Source of the DNA: Prorocentrum cordatum
Lineage: Eukaryota > Sar > Dinophyceae > Prorocentrales > Prorocentraceae
Assembly (NCBI GenBank): GCA_963575745.1
Contig: CAUYUJ010019355.1
Span: 50,001 to 103,126, forward strand
DNA: 53,126 nt
Direction of reading: 5' to 3'
Made by a program: the position numbers and the translations under genes. Below the pieces are notes generated by a model, which was given only the letters and a program-made list of their open reading frames with translations, made no database searches and was not told the DNA's origin. Of the stretch, positions 30,401-39,769 are shown piece after piece. Position 1 is the stretch's first letter, and every line of letters begins with the position of its first letter.

Positions 30401-32961
30401 ATCGTCTGGCCCAAGACGGCGTGGAGGTACTCGGCCAAGCATGCGCCGGCGAACGCCGGAGGGGCCCAATTCATGGCGTCGACGAGCCAGTCCGGCAGGG
30501 TGCGCACGCAGAAGTACGCCACGTCCAGGGTGGTCGACGTCGGCTGCCAGAACACGCGTTGGATCCTGCTCATCGGAGCTGCGGTCGCCGCTGGCCACTG
30601 CGGCCACCCAGCCTGGGGCATGCCATCGCCGAGGGGGCTGGACGACGTGCTGGAAGCTCCAGAAGCGCTCGCGGCGCAGCTGCGGAGGTGGGAGTGGAAG
30701 TACAGCTCCGCCGAGCTCGTGTGCTGCCCAGGCGGGCCGCTGTCGCAGACCTGGGTGCCAGGCCGCCGCATCGGCGGGTACTCGAAAAGCTCCAGGATGC
30801 AGACCAACTCGTTCTGGAGGTCGATGGGGGAGCCCAGGAACCCTTCCTTCCGGAGGACGTCGAGCCACGTCGGCAGAGTGGCGGCACGGTCCTGCAGGGA
30901 ACCTGGAAGGGGATCAAAACCTAGGAGGGGGCAAAAGAGCAGACCAGGTGGGAGAAAGGTGCCGGAAGGGTCCAGGCCCCGCCAGGTCCGAGTGCCGTGA
31001 CCCCATGGGGATCTGTAGCACGGGACGTGGCCCCACCTAGAGCGGAGTCCTCGAAAGGACTGTCGACTCCCAGGGGCGGCGCGGGCAGCTGGGCACGAGC
31101 GCTCGGACTGACCCGAGGGCGGTCCGAATCCCGCCAGGACGGCCCGGGGGCAAGTCCGGGAAGGGACAAGGCGCGTCCCCCACTTGCCCACCCTCCTCTG
31201 GCGGGGGGAGGCCGCCTTGGACCCACCAAAAACTGGGGCCAGTTTCTGCCCCCGGGACCCCATGGGGACCGAAAACAAGGGCCACTTTTTGGGCCGTCCG
31301 GCCGCCCCCGATTCAGCGCGCCCTCGGCCCCCCAGAGGTGTCTCGGATAGCCCAGTGGAAGATGACGAGTGCCAGGGAAGGGCACTCCAGTTTCCCAGGG
31401 TTGGCATCGACCCTGGCGTCCTCGCACAGGTCTGCGATGAGCCCCCCAGCAGCGCGGGCTCGCCACTCTCGCCGTTCCGCGGCGGGGCGCGCAGCAACGC
31501 CCTCGACGGAGTCGGCGACGAGCCTGGCAGCAGCCCAGGCGCCTCAGAAGGATCGATGGTGTCTCCGATGTCCGCGAACAGCGTGGAACTGGACTCATCA
31601 GCGCTGACGCTCATGAAGTGGGTCTCCTTCAGCTGGTGCGGGTCGCAGGGGTCCGCGTAGCATCCGATCCGGGGCTTCACGGGGCTCGAACCCCAGGGGG
31701 TGATGTGCAACAACTGCCCCATCACGACGGCGTTGTCCTCCAGGGAGTGGCCGCCGTCTGCGTAGTGGACCTGCAGCGCGTCGACCGAAGTGATGACCTC
31801 GGCTGCCGAGTCGTGCGCCGTCGTCCCCAGGGCGTCGAAAGATGCCCCGGTGCTGCCGACGCGGTCCATGGCCAGGCCGGTCTGGAGCCAGGGGGCGGTC
31901 CCGTTCAGGCGGACCCGATCGACCTCCGCGTGCGGCACCAGCACGGCGCGCAGCGCCAGCGAGGGGGCGGCGGGCTCCTCAGGTAGGGCAGCCCTATTGA
32001 GAGAGAAAACAAACACGCTACCGGACCCCAGGATCCAGCCATCATGTTGGCGCGGGGACGGGCAAGGGGCAGGCCGGAGGAGAGAGCAAAAGCTGGGAGG
32101 ACAGGAGAGCAAGGGACGGGGAGGGGAGGGGTGCAAGGGGGGTGAGGGTCCCAACCCCGTGGAAGGGGTGGGGAGGCATCGGAGGGTGGGAGAAAGTAAG
32201 CCCCGGGGCCCACGACCCCAATCGCATTCGGACTCTCCCCGAATCCACGAAGGCGGACGGGACGGGCAGGGCGCGGGCGCAGCTGCAGCTCCTGGGCGGC
32301 TGCCGGGCATGACCTCCGGCTCCGTCTCGTCCAAGGCGACGGGGCGAATGCCCGGCGCAGCCAACACTTCGCAGGGGTCGACGTTGCAGTATTGGCCACC
32401 AGCGGCCGTGTAGGGCGTCGCGCTGTGGTGCACCGCCGAGGAGGGCGTAGTGCCGGGGCACGGCGTCAGGTAGGGCGTCGGGCGGGGGAAGGGCGTCGAG
32501 TGCGGAGTCGCGCAGGACCAGGGAGTCGGGCACGGCGTCGGGCTGGGGAGCGGCGTCGGGCAGGGCGTCGGGCGGGGGTAGGGCGTCGGGCTGGGGTGGG
32601 TCGTCGGGAAAGGCATCATGCTGGGGTGGGGCGTCGGGTATGTCGTCGTGCTGTTGCGGGGCGTCGGGTAGAGCGTCGGGCAGGGATTGGACGTCGGGTG
32701 CGGCGTCGGGGTGGGGGAGGGCGCTGGTCGGACACGTGCGTGGGCTTCGTGGGGGAGTCGGTCGTCTGGCAGCCGAGGGCGCACAGGTGTCTGGGGTCGT
32801 GGGGGTCGGCGGGGGAGCAGGCAAGCAGGCAAGCAACTAGAAGAGTGGTGCGGAGAGCAAGGGGAGCGGAGAGTCTGCTCAGCGAATTCGGGAGGAGAGG
32901 GGGCTGGAGACAGAGGGAGGCGCTGCCTCCGTGAGGCTCGAGGGCGCCGTGCCATTACCAC
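27046..32961 (-). CDS. RLE-LINE main ORF: Pro/Thr repeats, zinc fingers, reverse transcriptase
   Basis: 1,971 open codons; residues after about 1,845 are out of frame. The ATG at 32961 is 128 bases inside the element end, the first good start. Residues 79-172 are Pro/Thr tandem repeats (PTPCPTPLPSPTP). Residues about 200-940 match nothing I know. A CGTCLFERQRCTC cluster is near 960-972. A C2H2-like finger is at about 1194-1222 (FCPVPGCPRAD, then HLNEH), and a CSVC...CPRC ribbon at 1247-1264. RT blocks: VKLDLSNAF (Asp near 1611), QQGDPLGP (near 1664), FYLDDG (Asp pair near 1702-1703). The RT and fingers are of the R2/NeSL kind; the N-terminal thousand residues are unusually long for that group. 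Confidence 0.8.
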   Translation of the reverse strand: MVMARRPRASRRQRLPLSPAPSPPEFAEQTLRSPCSPHHSSSCLPACLLPRRPPRPQTPVRPRLPDDRLPHEAHARVRPAPSPTPTPHPTSNPCPTLYPTPRNSTTTYPTPHPSMMPFPTTHPSPTPYPRPTPCPTPLPSPTPCPTPWSCATPHSTPFPRPTPYLTPCPGTTPSSAVHHSATPYTAAGGQYCNVDPCEVLAAPGIRPVALDETEPEVMPGSRPGAAAAPAPCPSRPPSWIRGESECDWGRGPRGLLSPTLRCLPTPSTGLGPSPPLHPSPPRPLLSCPPSFCSLLRPAPCPSPRQHDGWILGSGSVFVFSLNRAALPEEPAAPSLALRAVLVPHAEVDRVRLNGTAPWLQTGLAMDRVGSTGASFDALGTTAHDSAAEVITSVDALQVHYADGGHSLEDNAVVMGQLLHITPWGSSPVKPRIGCYADPCDPHQLKETHFMSVSADESSSTLFADIGDTIDPSEAPGLLPGSSPTPSRALLRAPPRNGESGEPALLGGSSQTCARTPGSMPTLGNWSALPWHSSSSTGLSETPLGGRGRAESGAAGRPKKWPLFSVPMGSRGQKLAPVFGGSKAASPRQRRVGKWGTRLVPSRTCPRAVLAGFGPPSGQSERSCPAARAAPGSRQSFRGLRSRWGHVPCYRSPWGHGTRTWRGLDPSGTFLPPGLLFCPLLGFDPLPGSLQDRAATLPTWLDVLRKEGFLGSPIDLQNELVCILELFEYPPMRRPGTQVCDSGPPGQHTSSAELYFHSHLRSCAASASGASSTSSSPLGDGMPQAGWPQWPAATAAPMSRIQRVFWQPTSTTLDVAYFCVRTLPDWLVDAMNWAPPAFAGACLAEYLHAVLGQTIPSAIHPVLVMAASCVPSAPVKFLVVGAALHGAPLQRALAGACGAALVGNVHFSQPVCTSITVAITTAPSPGWYSTCLSPPAAWGGHVALLIRAVLSPAFPAGSDSDVCGTCLFERQRCTCRRGGGGRQPGPPPSSNARSSEARSRSPLQEPQLQPPAASASSPSSGLAPAAAPPSGHDVTVRNTFVEAGPARGSPGRRLRRNLTEGNDPDVDSLEGRLSEVAIDPERNMHVDAGVPLPELRRSAALAAAGPGAVAAAASDQPPAAAPPAAPGPAAAAGAPAAEPMAAPRAAASSGGAPPAAEPPPPQQHAGAAAAAPPPPVAPGGPDFVRRVRPRTRVFCPVPGCPRADPAATAGWADHQTMRQHLNEHAAGRFPGLPPVPQDYLDEHRLGQCSVCQRFLANRYNGICPRCRPAARAAAAGAAPAADGAAPRPPELPSLEEVFARRAGTKRYVPKGARALWARCLVQATALATHANNEAAWIQLAMLPKCVLRPHARGGRGSRNAAEAETKELCRRWLEGERASLWAETTERRDGKKQRSQAAQRAHRCLELAADAQYSKSCAALVSEPPVDVTPAVVDQMRRKHPRSSRAVDFTTLPPVHAAAALQVDAAAVEREVRAFPRGSAAGPTGLRPQHLKDGLQTAAHRDEVLQQLHSLTNLLARGQAPPAAAKLFAGASLAALPKKDGGLRPVAVGETLRRLVGKCLCGEVSDAARARLAPLQLGVAVPGGTEAAVHVSRQWWTRNQGDRQKVFVKLDLSNAFNTLDRQAFLRAVHEDFPGLAPFVDWCYGAPSLLFLGKKTLRSERGVQQGDPLGPLLFALALQRCAEEARAEQADPADGSLDLVFFYLDDGCLAGGAPAVARLLHRLVRRLAAVGLDLSTGPGKCEVVPASGADSNVDVAAFPQGFRIRDDNSFELLGAPVGNDRFCSEHTRERVAKAADLLEALGALENAQTALLLLRQCASYCKLGYSARVVPPTAHTGALQAMGTAVRHVSSNSAGLPFRMTRGSKRSSNSNEAGLGSAPPRSTPRPPTWPPAPAARNSADSFTQPTKTPTAETGAALPRPRRPSTTQSFQQTGSPSTPPSTGTNGSSLKRWTTLSATTFGNAPRRPREPTSTW
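32405..32745. repeat. GGCGTCGGG minisatellite coding Pro/Thr repeats
   Basis: Tandem units of about 12 bases (GGCGTCGGGCNGGG) within the RLE-LINE ORF; on the coding strand they give the PTP repeat segment. Confidence 0.8.
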
Positions 32962-33089
32962 GACCGCCCCCGAACTCCCCGAATTCAGGATTGGAGGAGG
33001 GGGGCAGGAGGAAGGGAAGATGACGATACGGACAGAGCAAAATGAGCATGCATAGGCGTCATCCCGCGGCGCCTGGGCGAGAGCGAACC

Positions 33090-33100
33090 CCTCGTCCTAT
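33090..33100. repeat. target-site duplication of RLE-LINE, 5' copy
   Basis: CCTCGTCCTAT identical to 25678-25688. Immediately followed by TAGTATTCGTAG, the NNT array. Joining left flank, one copy and right flank keeps the triplet phase. Confidence 0.7.
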
Positions 33101-33420
33101 TAGTATTCGTAGTATTCGTCGTCGTCTTATTATTCGTAGTATTAGTGTTCGGCTTCGTCTTCTTCTTCGTAGTAGTATTCGTATTCTACTTAGTATTCGC
33201 ATGAGTCTTCGTATTCGTGTTCGGTTGCGGCGTCTTAGTAGTCTTATTCGTCTTCCTATTAATATTCGCCTTAGTCGTATTATTACTAGTAGTATTAGTT
33301 TTATTGTTCGTCGTCGTCTTCGCATTCGTACTCGTATTCGTAGCGTTCTTCTTATTGTTATGCTTCGTATTATTATTCGTAGTCGTCTTCTTATTCCTCG
33401 TCCTCTTCATCGTGCTATTG
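33101..33420. repeat. degenerate NNT triplet array, right part
   Basis: Continuation of the array at 25019-25677: triplets ATT, AGT, CGT, CTT with T nearly fixed, passing in phase into CCT. Confidence 0.85.
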
Positions 33421-33892
33421 CTCTTCCTCTTCCTCCTCCTCCTCCGCCTTTTCCTCCTCCTCCTCCTCCTCCTCATCCTCCTCCCCCGCCTCATCCTCCT
33501 CCTCTTCATCCTCCTCCTCCTCCGCCTCCTCATCATCATCCTCCTCTTCCTCAGCATCCTCCTCCGCCTCAGCCTCCTCCTCCTCCTCCTCCTGCTTCTC
33601 CTCCTCCTCCTCCTCCTCCTCCTCCTCCCCCATCCTCTGCATCCTCATCCTTCTCCTCCTCCGCCTCCTCCTCCTCCTCCGCCTCCGCCTCCGCCTCCGC
33701 CTCCGCCTCCACCTCCGCCTCCGCCTCCGCCTCCTCCTCCTCCTCCTCCTCCGCCCTCCTCTCCTCCTCCACCCTCCTCCTCCTCCTCCGCCTCCGCCTC
33801 CTCCTCCTCCTCCTCCTCCTCCTCCTCCCTCCTCCTCCTCCTCCCCTCCTCCGCCTCCGCTCCCCCCTCCGCCTCCTCCTCCTCCGCCTCCT

Positions 33893-33923
<31 letters not shown>

Positions 33924-34580
33924 TCCTCCTCCCTCTCCTCCTCCTCCTCCTCCTCCTCCTCTCCTCCTCCTCCTCATCCTCCTCCTCCTCTTCCTCCTCC
34001 TCATCCTTCTCTGTCTCCTGCTCATCCTGTTCTCCTCCCCCTCCTCCTCCTCCTCCTGCTCCTCATCCGCCTCCTCCTCCTCATCCTCCTCTTGTTTCCT
34101 CCTCCTCCCCCTCCTCCTCCTCCTCCTCCTCCTCCTCCTCCTCCTCCTCCACCTCCTCCTCCTCCTCTCCTCCTCCTCCTCCCCCTCATCCGCCTCCTAC
34201 TCCTCCTCCTCCTCCTCCTCCTCCTCCTTCCTCCTCCTCCTCCTCCTCCTCCTCCTCCTCCTCCTCCTCCTCCTCCTCCTCCTCCTCCTCCTCCTCCTCC
34301 TCCTCCTCCTCCTCCTCCTCCTCCTCCTCCTCCTCCTCCTCCTCCTTCCTCCTCCCTCTCCTCCTCCTCCTCCTCCTCTTCCTCCTCCTCCTCCTCCTCC
34401 TCATCGTCATCCCCCGTCATCATCATCAACATAATTAGCAGTACCATCAGCAGCAGCATCATCACCATCAGCACCGTCATCATCGCCAACATCATCATCA
34501 CCATCAGCAGCATCGTCCGCATCATCATCATGTTCCTCATCGTCATGGCCATTATCACCATCAGCATCGCACTATTCAAC
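33421..34580. repeat. composite (CCT)n-(ATC)n array
   Basis: About 990 bases of CCT triplets with GCC, CAT and TTC variants (a near-perfect core at 34215-34350), followed by ATC/CAGC triplets from about 34411. The long open frames through it on both strands (poly-S/P/L, poly-E/R/G) are products of the repeat. Confidence 0.95.
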
Positions 34581-34632
34581 ATAAGTGCCCCAGTGCGACC
34601 CTACCTAGAAGTTGGAGCCCCTAGGAAAGCAG

Positions 34633-34891
34633 CAGTAGTTGCTATGATATGCTATGCTATGCTATACCATGATATGCTGCGCTATGATATGCTATGCTAT
34701 GATGTGCTGTGCTATGATATGATATGCTATGCTAAGCTATGCTATGTTATGATATACTATGCAATGCTATGCTATGCTACGCTATGCTATACTGCGCTGT
34801 GCTATGCTGTGCTGTGCTGTGCTGCGCTATGCTATGCTATGCTATGCTATGCTGCGCTGTGCTATGCTTTGCTGGGCTATGCTATGATATA
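34633..34891. repeat. GCTAT pentanucleotide array, left part
   Basis: Imperfect GCTAT/GATAT/GCTGT units. Interrupted at 34891 by a MITE. Confidence 0.9.
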
Positions 34892-35201
34892 ACTCGGAGA
34901 AGCAATTAAGGAACCCCCCGGCGTTATCATTAGCACCGCGCCGTAATTAAATAATTATTTGGGGGGGTTTTCGCCGAGCGATATTATTAGCACCGCGCAA
35001 ATGGAAGGAAAATAAATAATTCCAGCGCCCCGCCTCGGGTGGCATCCCAATTAGAATTGTAATGAGAATAAGAATGCGAATACGATCGACCCGTGCGATC
35101 TGGTGTACCCCCTCCTGGTGCCAGGATAACGCTTCCGGGTGCCGGGTGCGTTATCCTTTCACCGGAGGGGGGGGGGGGGGTCCTTAATCGCTTACTCGGG
35201 T
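34892..35201. mobile_element. 310-bp MITE with TA target duplication
   Basis: Left end ACTCGGAGAAGCAATTAAGG and right end (reverse complement) ACCCGAGTAAGCGATTAAGG are inverted repeats of about 28 bases with roughly five mismatches. TA flanks both ends (34890-34891, 35202-35203). Internally ATTAGCACCGCGC occurs twice, and a G14 run lies at 35167-35180. No coding capacity. TIR plus TA duplication fits a Tc1/mariner-type MITE. Confidence 0.65.
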
Positions 35202-35202
35202 T

Positions 35203-35390
35203 ACTATGCTGCGCTATGCTATGCTACGTTATGATATGCTATGCTGTGCTCTGCTATGCTAAAGCTCAGCAAAGAAGCTAAGATGAAGGTAAGCCAAGCT
35301 AAGATAAACCTGAGCTAAGAAAAAGCTTAGCTAAGCTAAGATGAAATAAGCTAAGCTAACATGAGATAAGCAACGCTAAGCCAAGGGGGC
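35203..35390. repeat. GCTAT / AGCTA pentanucleotide array, right part
   Basis: Continues the array cut by the MITE, changing from GCTAT to AGCTAAG-type units. Confidence 0.8.
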
Positions 35391-35510
35391 GTAACTGGGG
35401 GAACCGCTGGGCGGATACTGGGGGAACCGCCCGGGCAGGTTCCCACTGCCCGGCCCTTTAAACCAAGAGAGTAAGAAACCTTCTAGGCAGAGCCTAGGTA
35501 GGGAATAATA
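35391..35510. other. short unique spacer with doubled ACTGGGGGAACCGC
   Basis: ACTGGGGGAACCGC occurs at about 35396 and 35419, followed by a small hairpin (GGGCAG...CTGCCC). Nothing else recognised. Confidence 0.4.
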
Positions 35511-36032
35511 TGATTAATATACCCATTAACATTACTAATAGTATTGCTATTATTATGACTCATCCTCAGATCCAGCATCAGCATCATCATCAGCGTCACC
35601 TGACTTGTCAACATCACCACTACCATTACCATCATCATCACCATCATCCTCAGAATCAGCATCACCATCATCATCACCATCACAACCACCATCACCATGA
35701 CAATCACCACCATTGCCATCATCATTTTCATCCCCCCCCCATCACCATCATCATCAGAATCAGCATCATCATGATCGGGGGGGGCGGCTCCATCATCATC
35801 GTCACCACCATCAGCATCACCATCATGACCATCATCACCATCATAACCATCGTCATTGCCGATCCACATCAAGAGCAGCATCGCCGTCAGCATCATCATA
35901 TCTATCATCGTCATCATCATTACCATCATCAACATCAACACCTTCATCATCAACATCATCGCCACCACCACCACAAATCATCACCATTACCAAATTCATC
36001 ATCATCACCATCCTCATCATCACCATCACCTA

Positions 36033-36076
<44 letters not shown>

Positions 36077-36339
36077 GCATCATCATCATCATCGTCGTCA
36101 CCGTCACCGTCATCATCAGCAGTAGCAAAATCATCACCAATACCGCCGTCATCACCATCGTCACCGTCAACCTCAGCATCATCACGATCATCACCATCAT
36201 AATGATTACCATCGCTATCATCATCACAATCACCATCATCATCATCATCATCATCGGCGGCGGCGACATCCTGAGCACCGCAATCATCCTCACCACCATC
36301 ATCAGCACTGCCGATCCGCATCTGCAGCAGCAGCGTCGC

Positions 36340-36377
<38 letters not shown>

Positions 36378-36846
36378 GCATCATCATCATCATCATCATC
36401 ATCTCAATCATCATCACCATCATCATCAGCATCAGCACCTTGATCATTATCATCGCCACGCCACGCCTAATCGTCACCATTCCCAAATTCATCATCACCA
36501 ACAAATTGTTGATCATCATCCTCGTCATCACCAACATCACCGTCCTAATCATCATTCACGGCATCAACAGTGGCACCGTCATCACCACCCATCACCGTCA
36601 ACGTCAACCACATCATCATCGCTGTCATCTCATCACCATCATCCTCGTCACCACCGCCAGCGTCATCGTCATCGGCATCGTCTTCGTGATCGTCATCGTC
36701 ATCACCATCATCACCAGCACAACCACCACTATCATGATAAGCATCATCACTATCATCACCACCATCATCGTCATCATCATCACCATCATCATCACCATTA
36801 CTATCACCATCATGATCATCATCATCATCATCATCATCAGCATCAC

Positions 36847-36912
<66 letters not shown>
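35511..36912. repeat. 1.4-kb (ATC)n array
   Basis: ATC/CAT triplets with CAC, CAG, GTC and ACC variants. Poly-H, poly-I, poly-S and poly-D frames here are repeat products. Confidence 0.95.
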
Positions 36913-36913
<1 letters not shown>

Positions 36914-37135
36914 TCTGTAGTCGCGTTGCCTCGTCCGTCCTCGGGCCCATGCTGCCTGGCTGGAGTCGCTCTTAGTCACCGGTGGCACTCACACAAACGC
37001 GGCGGGGTGCAGACACAGCAGGGTGTGTCGGACCATCGGGCAATCCTTGTCGCTGCACCGCGCGGTCTCAGCTCCCCGTCAAAACCAAACAACATGTTGG
37101 CTTTTCATCTCCTGTACTCGTATCCTACGCATCTG
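36907..37135. repeat. direct repeat, copy 1
   Basis: Shares CATCATCTCTGTAGTCG, GCTGCCTGGCTGG, GCGCGGTC and TTCATCTCCTG in the same order with 38366-38545. Borders the ATC array on its left. Confidence 0.6.
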
Positions 37136-37139
37136 GTAA

Positions 37140-37500
37140 TCATCGTTAAACACATTCAGCACCGCGTCGCTGCAACGGCGGGAGTCTTGTTCCCGCTACT
37201 GTATTTGTCTGTTCTCGTCTCGTCCTCCCACGAGGTGCACACAGGTGCGCACTCATTGCGCGTCACGATATTGTGTGAAGAACCACACCAGCTGGCTGGA
37301 CTCCAGGTGTCCCTCGTACGCTGGCGGCGTTGGCGCCAGGGAATCAATGGGCTCGGCCTGTTCATCCAGCGCCACTGTGCCAGCAGCGTCGTGCGATCTA
37401 TCTCATGATCTCCTGGTGCGCAGTCTCGAACTCCCAATTTGGCACCAGCACTATGTGTGATACTGCTTTGTTTCTTCAGGGTGCGCACCATCATGGGACA
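37140..37500. other. no gene recognised
   Basis: Unique-looking sequence between the direct repeat and the GTGCTTCATCG minisatellite. Short open frames only. Confidence 0.35.
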
Positions 37501-38335
37501 TTATATCAAGAAACGCTTCATCGGGAAGTGCTTCGCTGAGTGCTTCATCGTAAAATGATTCATGGTGGCGTGCCTCATCGCGGCGTGCGTCACCGTGGAG
37601 TGCTTCGTGGGGGGTGACTCGCTGGTGGGTACGTCGTCGGGGCGTGCTCCAGCGTGGCGTGCTCCATCGCAGCGTTCTTCACGGAGGCATGCTTCACGGA
37701 GGCGTGCCTCCTAGCGGCGAGCTTCAACAAGTGCGTGCATGCTTCATCGTGGCGGGCGTCACTGGGGAGAGCTTCATCGAGGGCTTCCTCGTCGTGGCCC
37801 GCTCCATTGTGTAGCGGTACATCGTGGAAGGCTTCTTCGGGAGTGCTTCCTTGCGGCGTGTTTCATCGGAGATATGCTTCACGGAAGCATTTTTGGTTGT
37901 AGCGTTCCTCAAGGAGGCGTGATTCCCAGCAGCGTGCTTCTTGGAGGCGCGCTTCCTGGAGTGCTTCGCCAAGGAGTGGCTCACCAAGGAATGCTTTACC
38001 AAGGAGTGCTTCACAAAGAAGCACTTCCAGGGGAGTGCTTCACCAAGGAGTTCTTCGGCGTGGACTGCGTCATCGTGGAGTGCTTCATTAACAAGTGCTT
38101 CGTGGAGTGCTTCATCGTGGAGCGCTACATCGTGGAGCGATTCGCCGTCGTGGACGGCTTCATCGTGGAGTTCTTTATCGGGGAGTGCTTCATCGGGGAG
38201 TGCTCCATCACGGGGGTGCTTCATCAGGCGCGCTTCATCATGGCGTGCTTCATCATGGAGAGTTTACCGGAGGGATGGTTCACGGAGACGTGCCATAGGA
38301 GGCGTGCTTCACTGAGGCGTGCTTCATCAAGTCCC
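37500..38335. repeat. 15-bp minisatellite coding pentapeptide repeats
   Basis: Degenerate 15-base units of the type GTGCTTCATCGTGGA. Because 15 is a multiple of three, both strands stay open: a 203-codon plus frame (37739-38350) gives repeats like VECFIVE, and a 166-codon minus frame (38224-37724) gives repeats like HDEALHDEALH. No known protein family; probably a minisatellite, though a repeat protein cannot be excluded. Confidence 0.6.
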
Positions 38336-38365
38336 CCCTTTTCTGATTGATGACTCTCGGCGGGT

Positions 38366-38545
38366 CATCATCTCTGTAGTCGTTGGGCCTCAAACCCATA
38401 CTGCCTGGCTGGAATCGATCTCCCGTCACCTATGGCCGTCACCACTGGGCAACAAGTTGCGGCTGCGCTGCGCGGTCGCGGCTGCCCGTCAGAGCCCAAC
38501 AACTAGTTGGCTCTTCATCTCCTGGACTCCAATCATACGCAGCCA
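38366..38545. repeat. direct repeat, copy 2
   Basis: Partner of 36907-37135, shorter by about 50 bases. Borders the next ATC array on its right. Confidence 0.6.
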
Positions 38546-38552
38546 ATAATCC

Positions 38553-38594
<42 letters not shown>

Positions 38595-38604
38595 GATTCG
38601 TCAG

Positions 38605-38642
<38 letters not shown>

Positions 38643-38880
38643 CCAGCAGCATCAGCATCAGCATCAACATCACCATCATCAGCATCATCATCAGCATCAG
38701 CATCAGTATCATCATAATCATCATCAGCACTGGAAGCATCATCATTAGAATCATCAGCAGCAGCAACAGCATAATCGTCATCACCATGATCAGCATCATC
38801 ATCAGCATCATCATTATCAGAATCAGCATCATCATCATCGTCTTCATCATCATCATCATCATCGGCATCATCACAATCAC

Positions 38881-38919
<39 letters not shown>

Positions 38920-39410
38920 AATCATCATCATCATCATAGTCATCAGTATCACCATCTGTATCATCAGTATCACCAGCATCGTCGGCATCATCATCAGTAG
39001 CATCAGCATCCTCATCATCATCAGCATCATCAGCAGCAGCATCATCATCAGCATCAGCATCACCATCACCATCGTCGTCATCATCATCAGCATCAGCAGC
39101 ATCATCATCATCAGCAGCATCATCATCAGCATCATCGTCATCATCATTAGCATCATCGCCACTATCATCATCATGATCATCATCATCATCATCAGCATCA
39201 TCATCATCATCAGCATCATCATCATCAGCATCAGCATCAGCATCATCATCACCATCAGCATCATCATCAGCATCAGCATCAGCATCAGCATCACCATCAT
39301 CACCATCATCATCGTCAGCATCGTCATCCTCCTCCTCGTCGTCGCCATCGTCATCGTCATCGTCATCATTGCCACCACCACCACCATTAGCCCATCATCA
39401 ACATCACCTA

Positions 39411-39481
<71 letters not shown>

Positions 39482-39482
39482 C
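38546..39482. repeat. (ATC)n array
   Basis: About 930 bases of ATC/CAT triplets with CAGCAT variants. Confidence 0.95.
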
Positions 39483-39628
39483 CACCAATTCGAAATGCCA
39501 CCTCGACGTCTGCCAAAAACGGCGAGATTCCGTGTGCGCGCGCGCGTCCCCCCGAAGCTCGGCTTCGCGCCAGGCCCACGGCCGCACCCCCAGGCGTCGG
39601 CGGGCCCAGAGCCCCGCTGGTCCCAGAC

Positions 39629-39766
39629 CTCCTCCTCCTCCTCCTCCTCCTCCTCATCCTCCTCCTCCTCCTCCTCCTCCTCCTCCTCCTCCTCCTCCCC
39701 CATCCGCCTCCCATTCCCCATCCTCCTCCTCCTCCTCCTCCTCCTCCTCCTCCTCCTCCTCCTTCT
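39629..39766. repeat. (CCT)n array
   Basis: Two CCT runs separated by a short CATCCGCCTCCC stretch. Confidence 0.95.
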
Positions 39767-39769
39767 CAA

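Larger units (their letters stand above)
25689..33089 (-). mobile_element. RLE-LINE: nearly intact 7.4-kb non-LTR retrotransposon with restriction-like endonuclease
   Basis: Bounded by an identical 11-base direct repeat and inserted within an NNT array. On the minus strand it has a 5' UTR of about 128 bases, a long ORF from 32961 with zinc fingers and RT, a restriction-like endonuclease in a frame one base off, and a 527-base 3' UTR without poly(A). Known: R2, NeSL, CRE and related LINEs carry C2H2 fingers, RT and a C-terminal CCHC/PD-(D/E)xK endonuclease and many insert at specific sequences. The 1,971-codon open frame implies recent insertion. Confidence 0.85.

Noticed and set aside
33042-34892. 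616-codon plus-strand open frame
   Set aside because: Made almost wholly of CCT, ATC, NNT and GCTAT repeats; low complexity, no domain.
38533-39714. 393-codon minus frame, poly-M/D
   Set aside because: ATC array read backwards; no non-repeat coding content.
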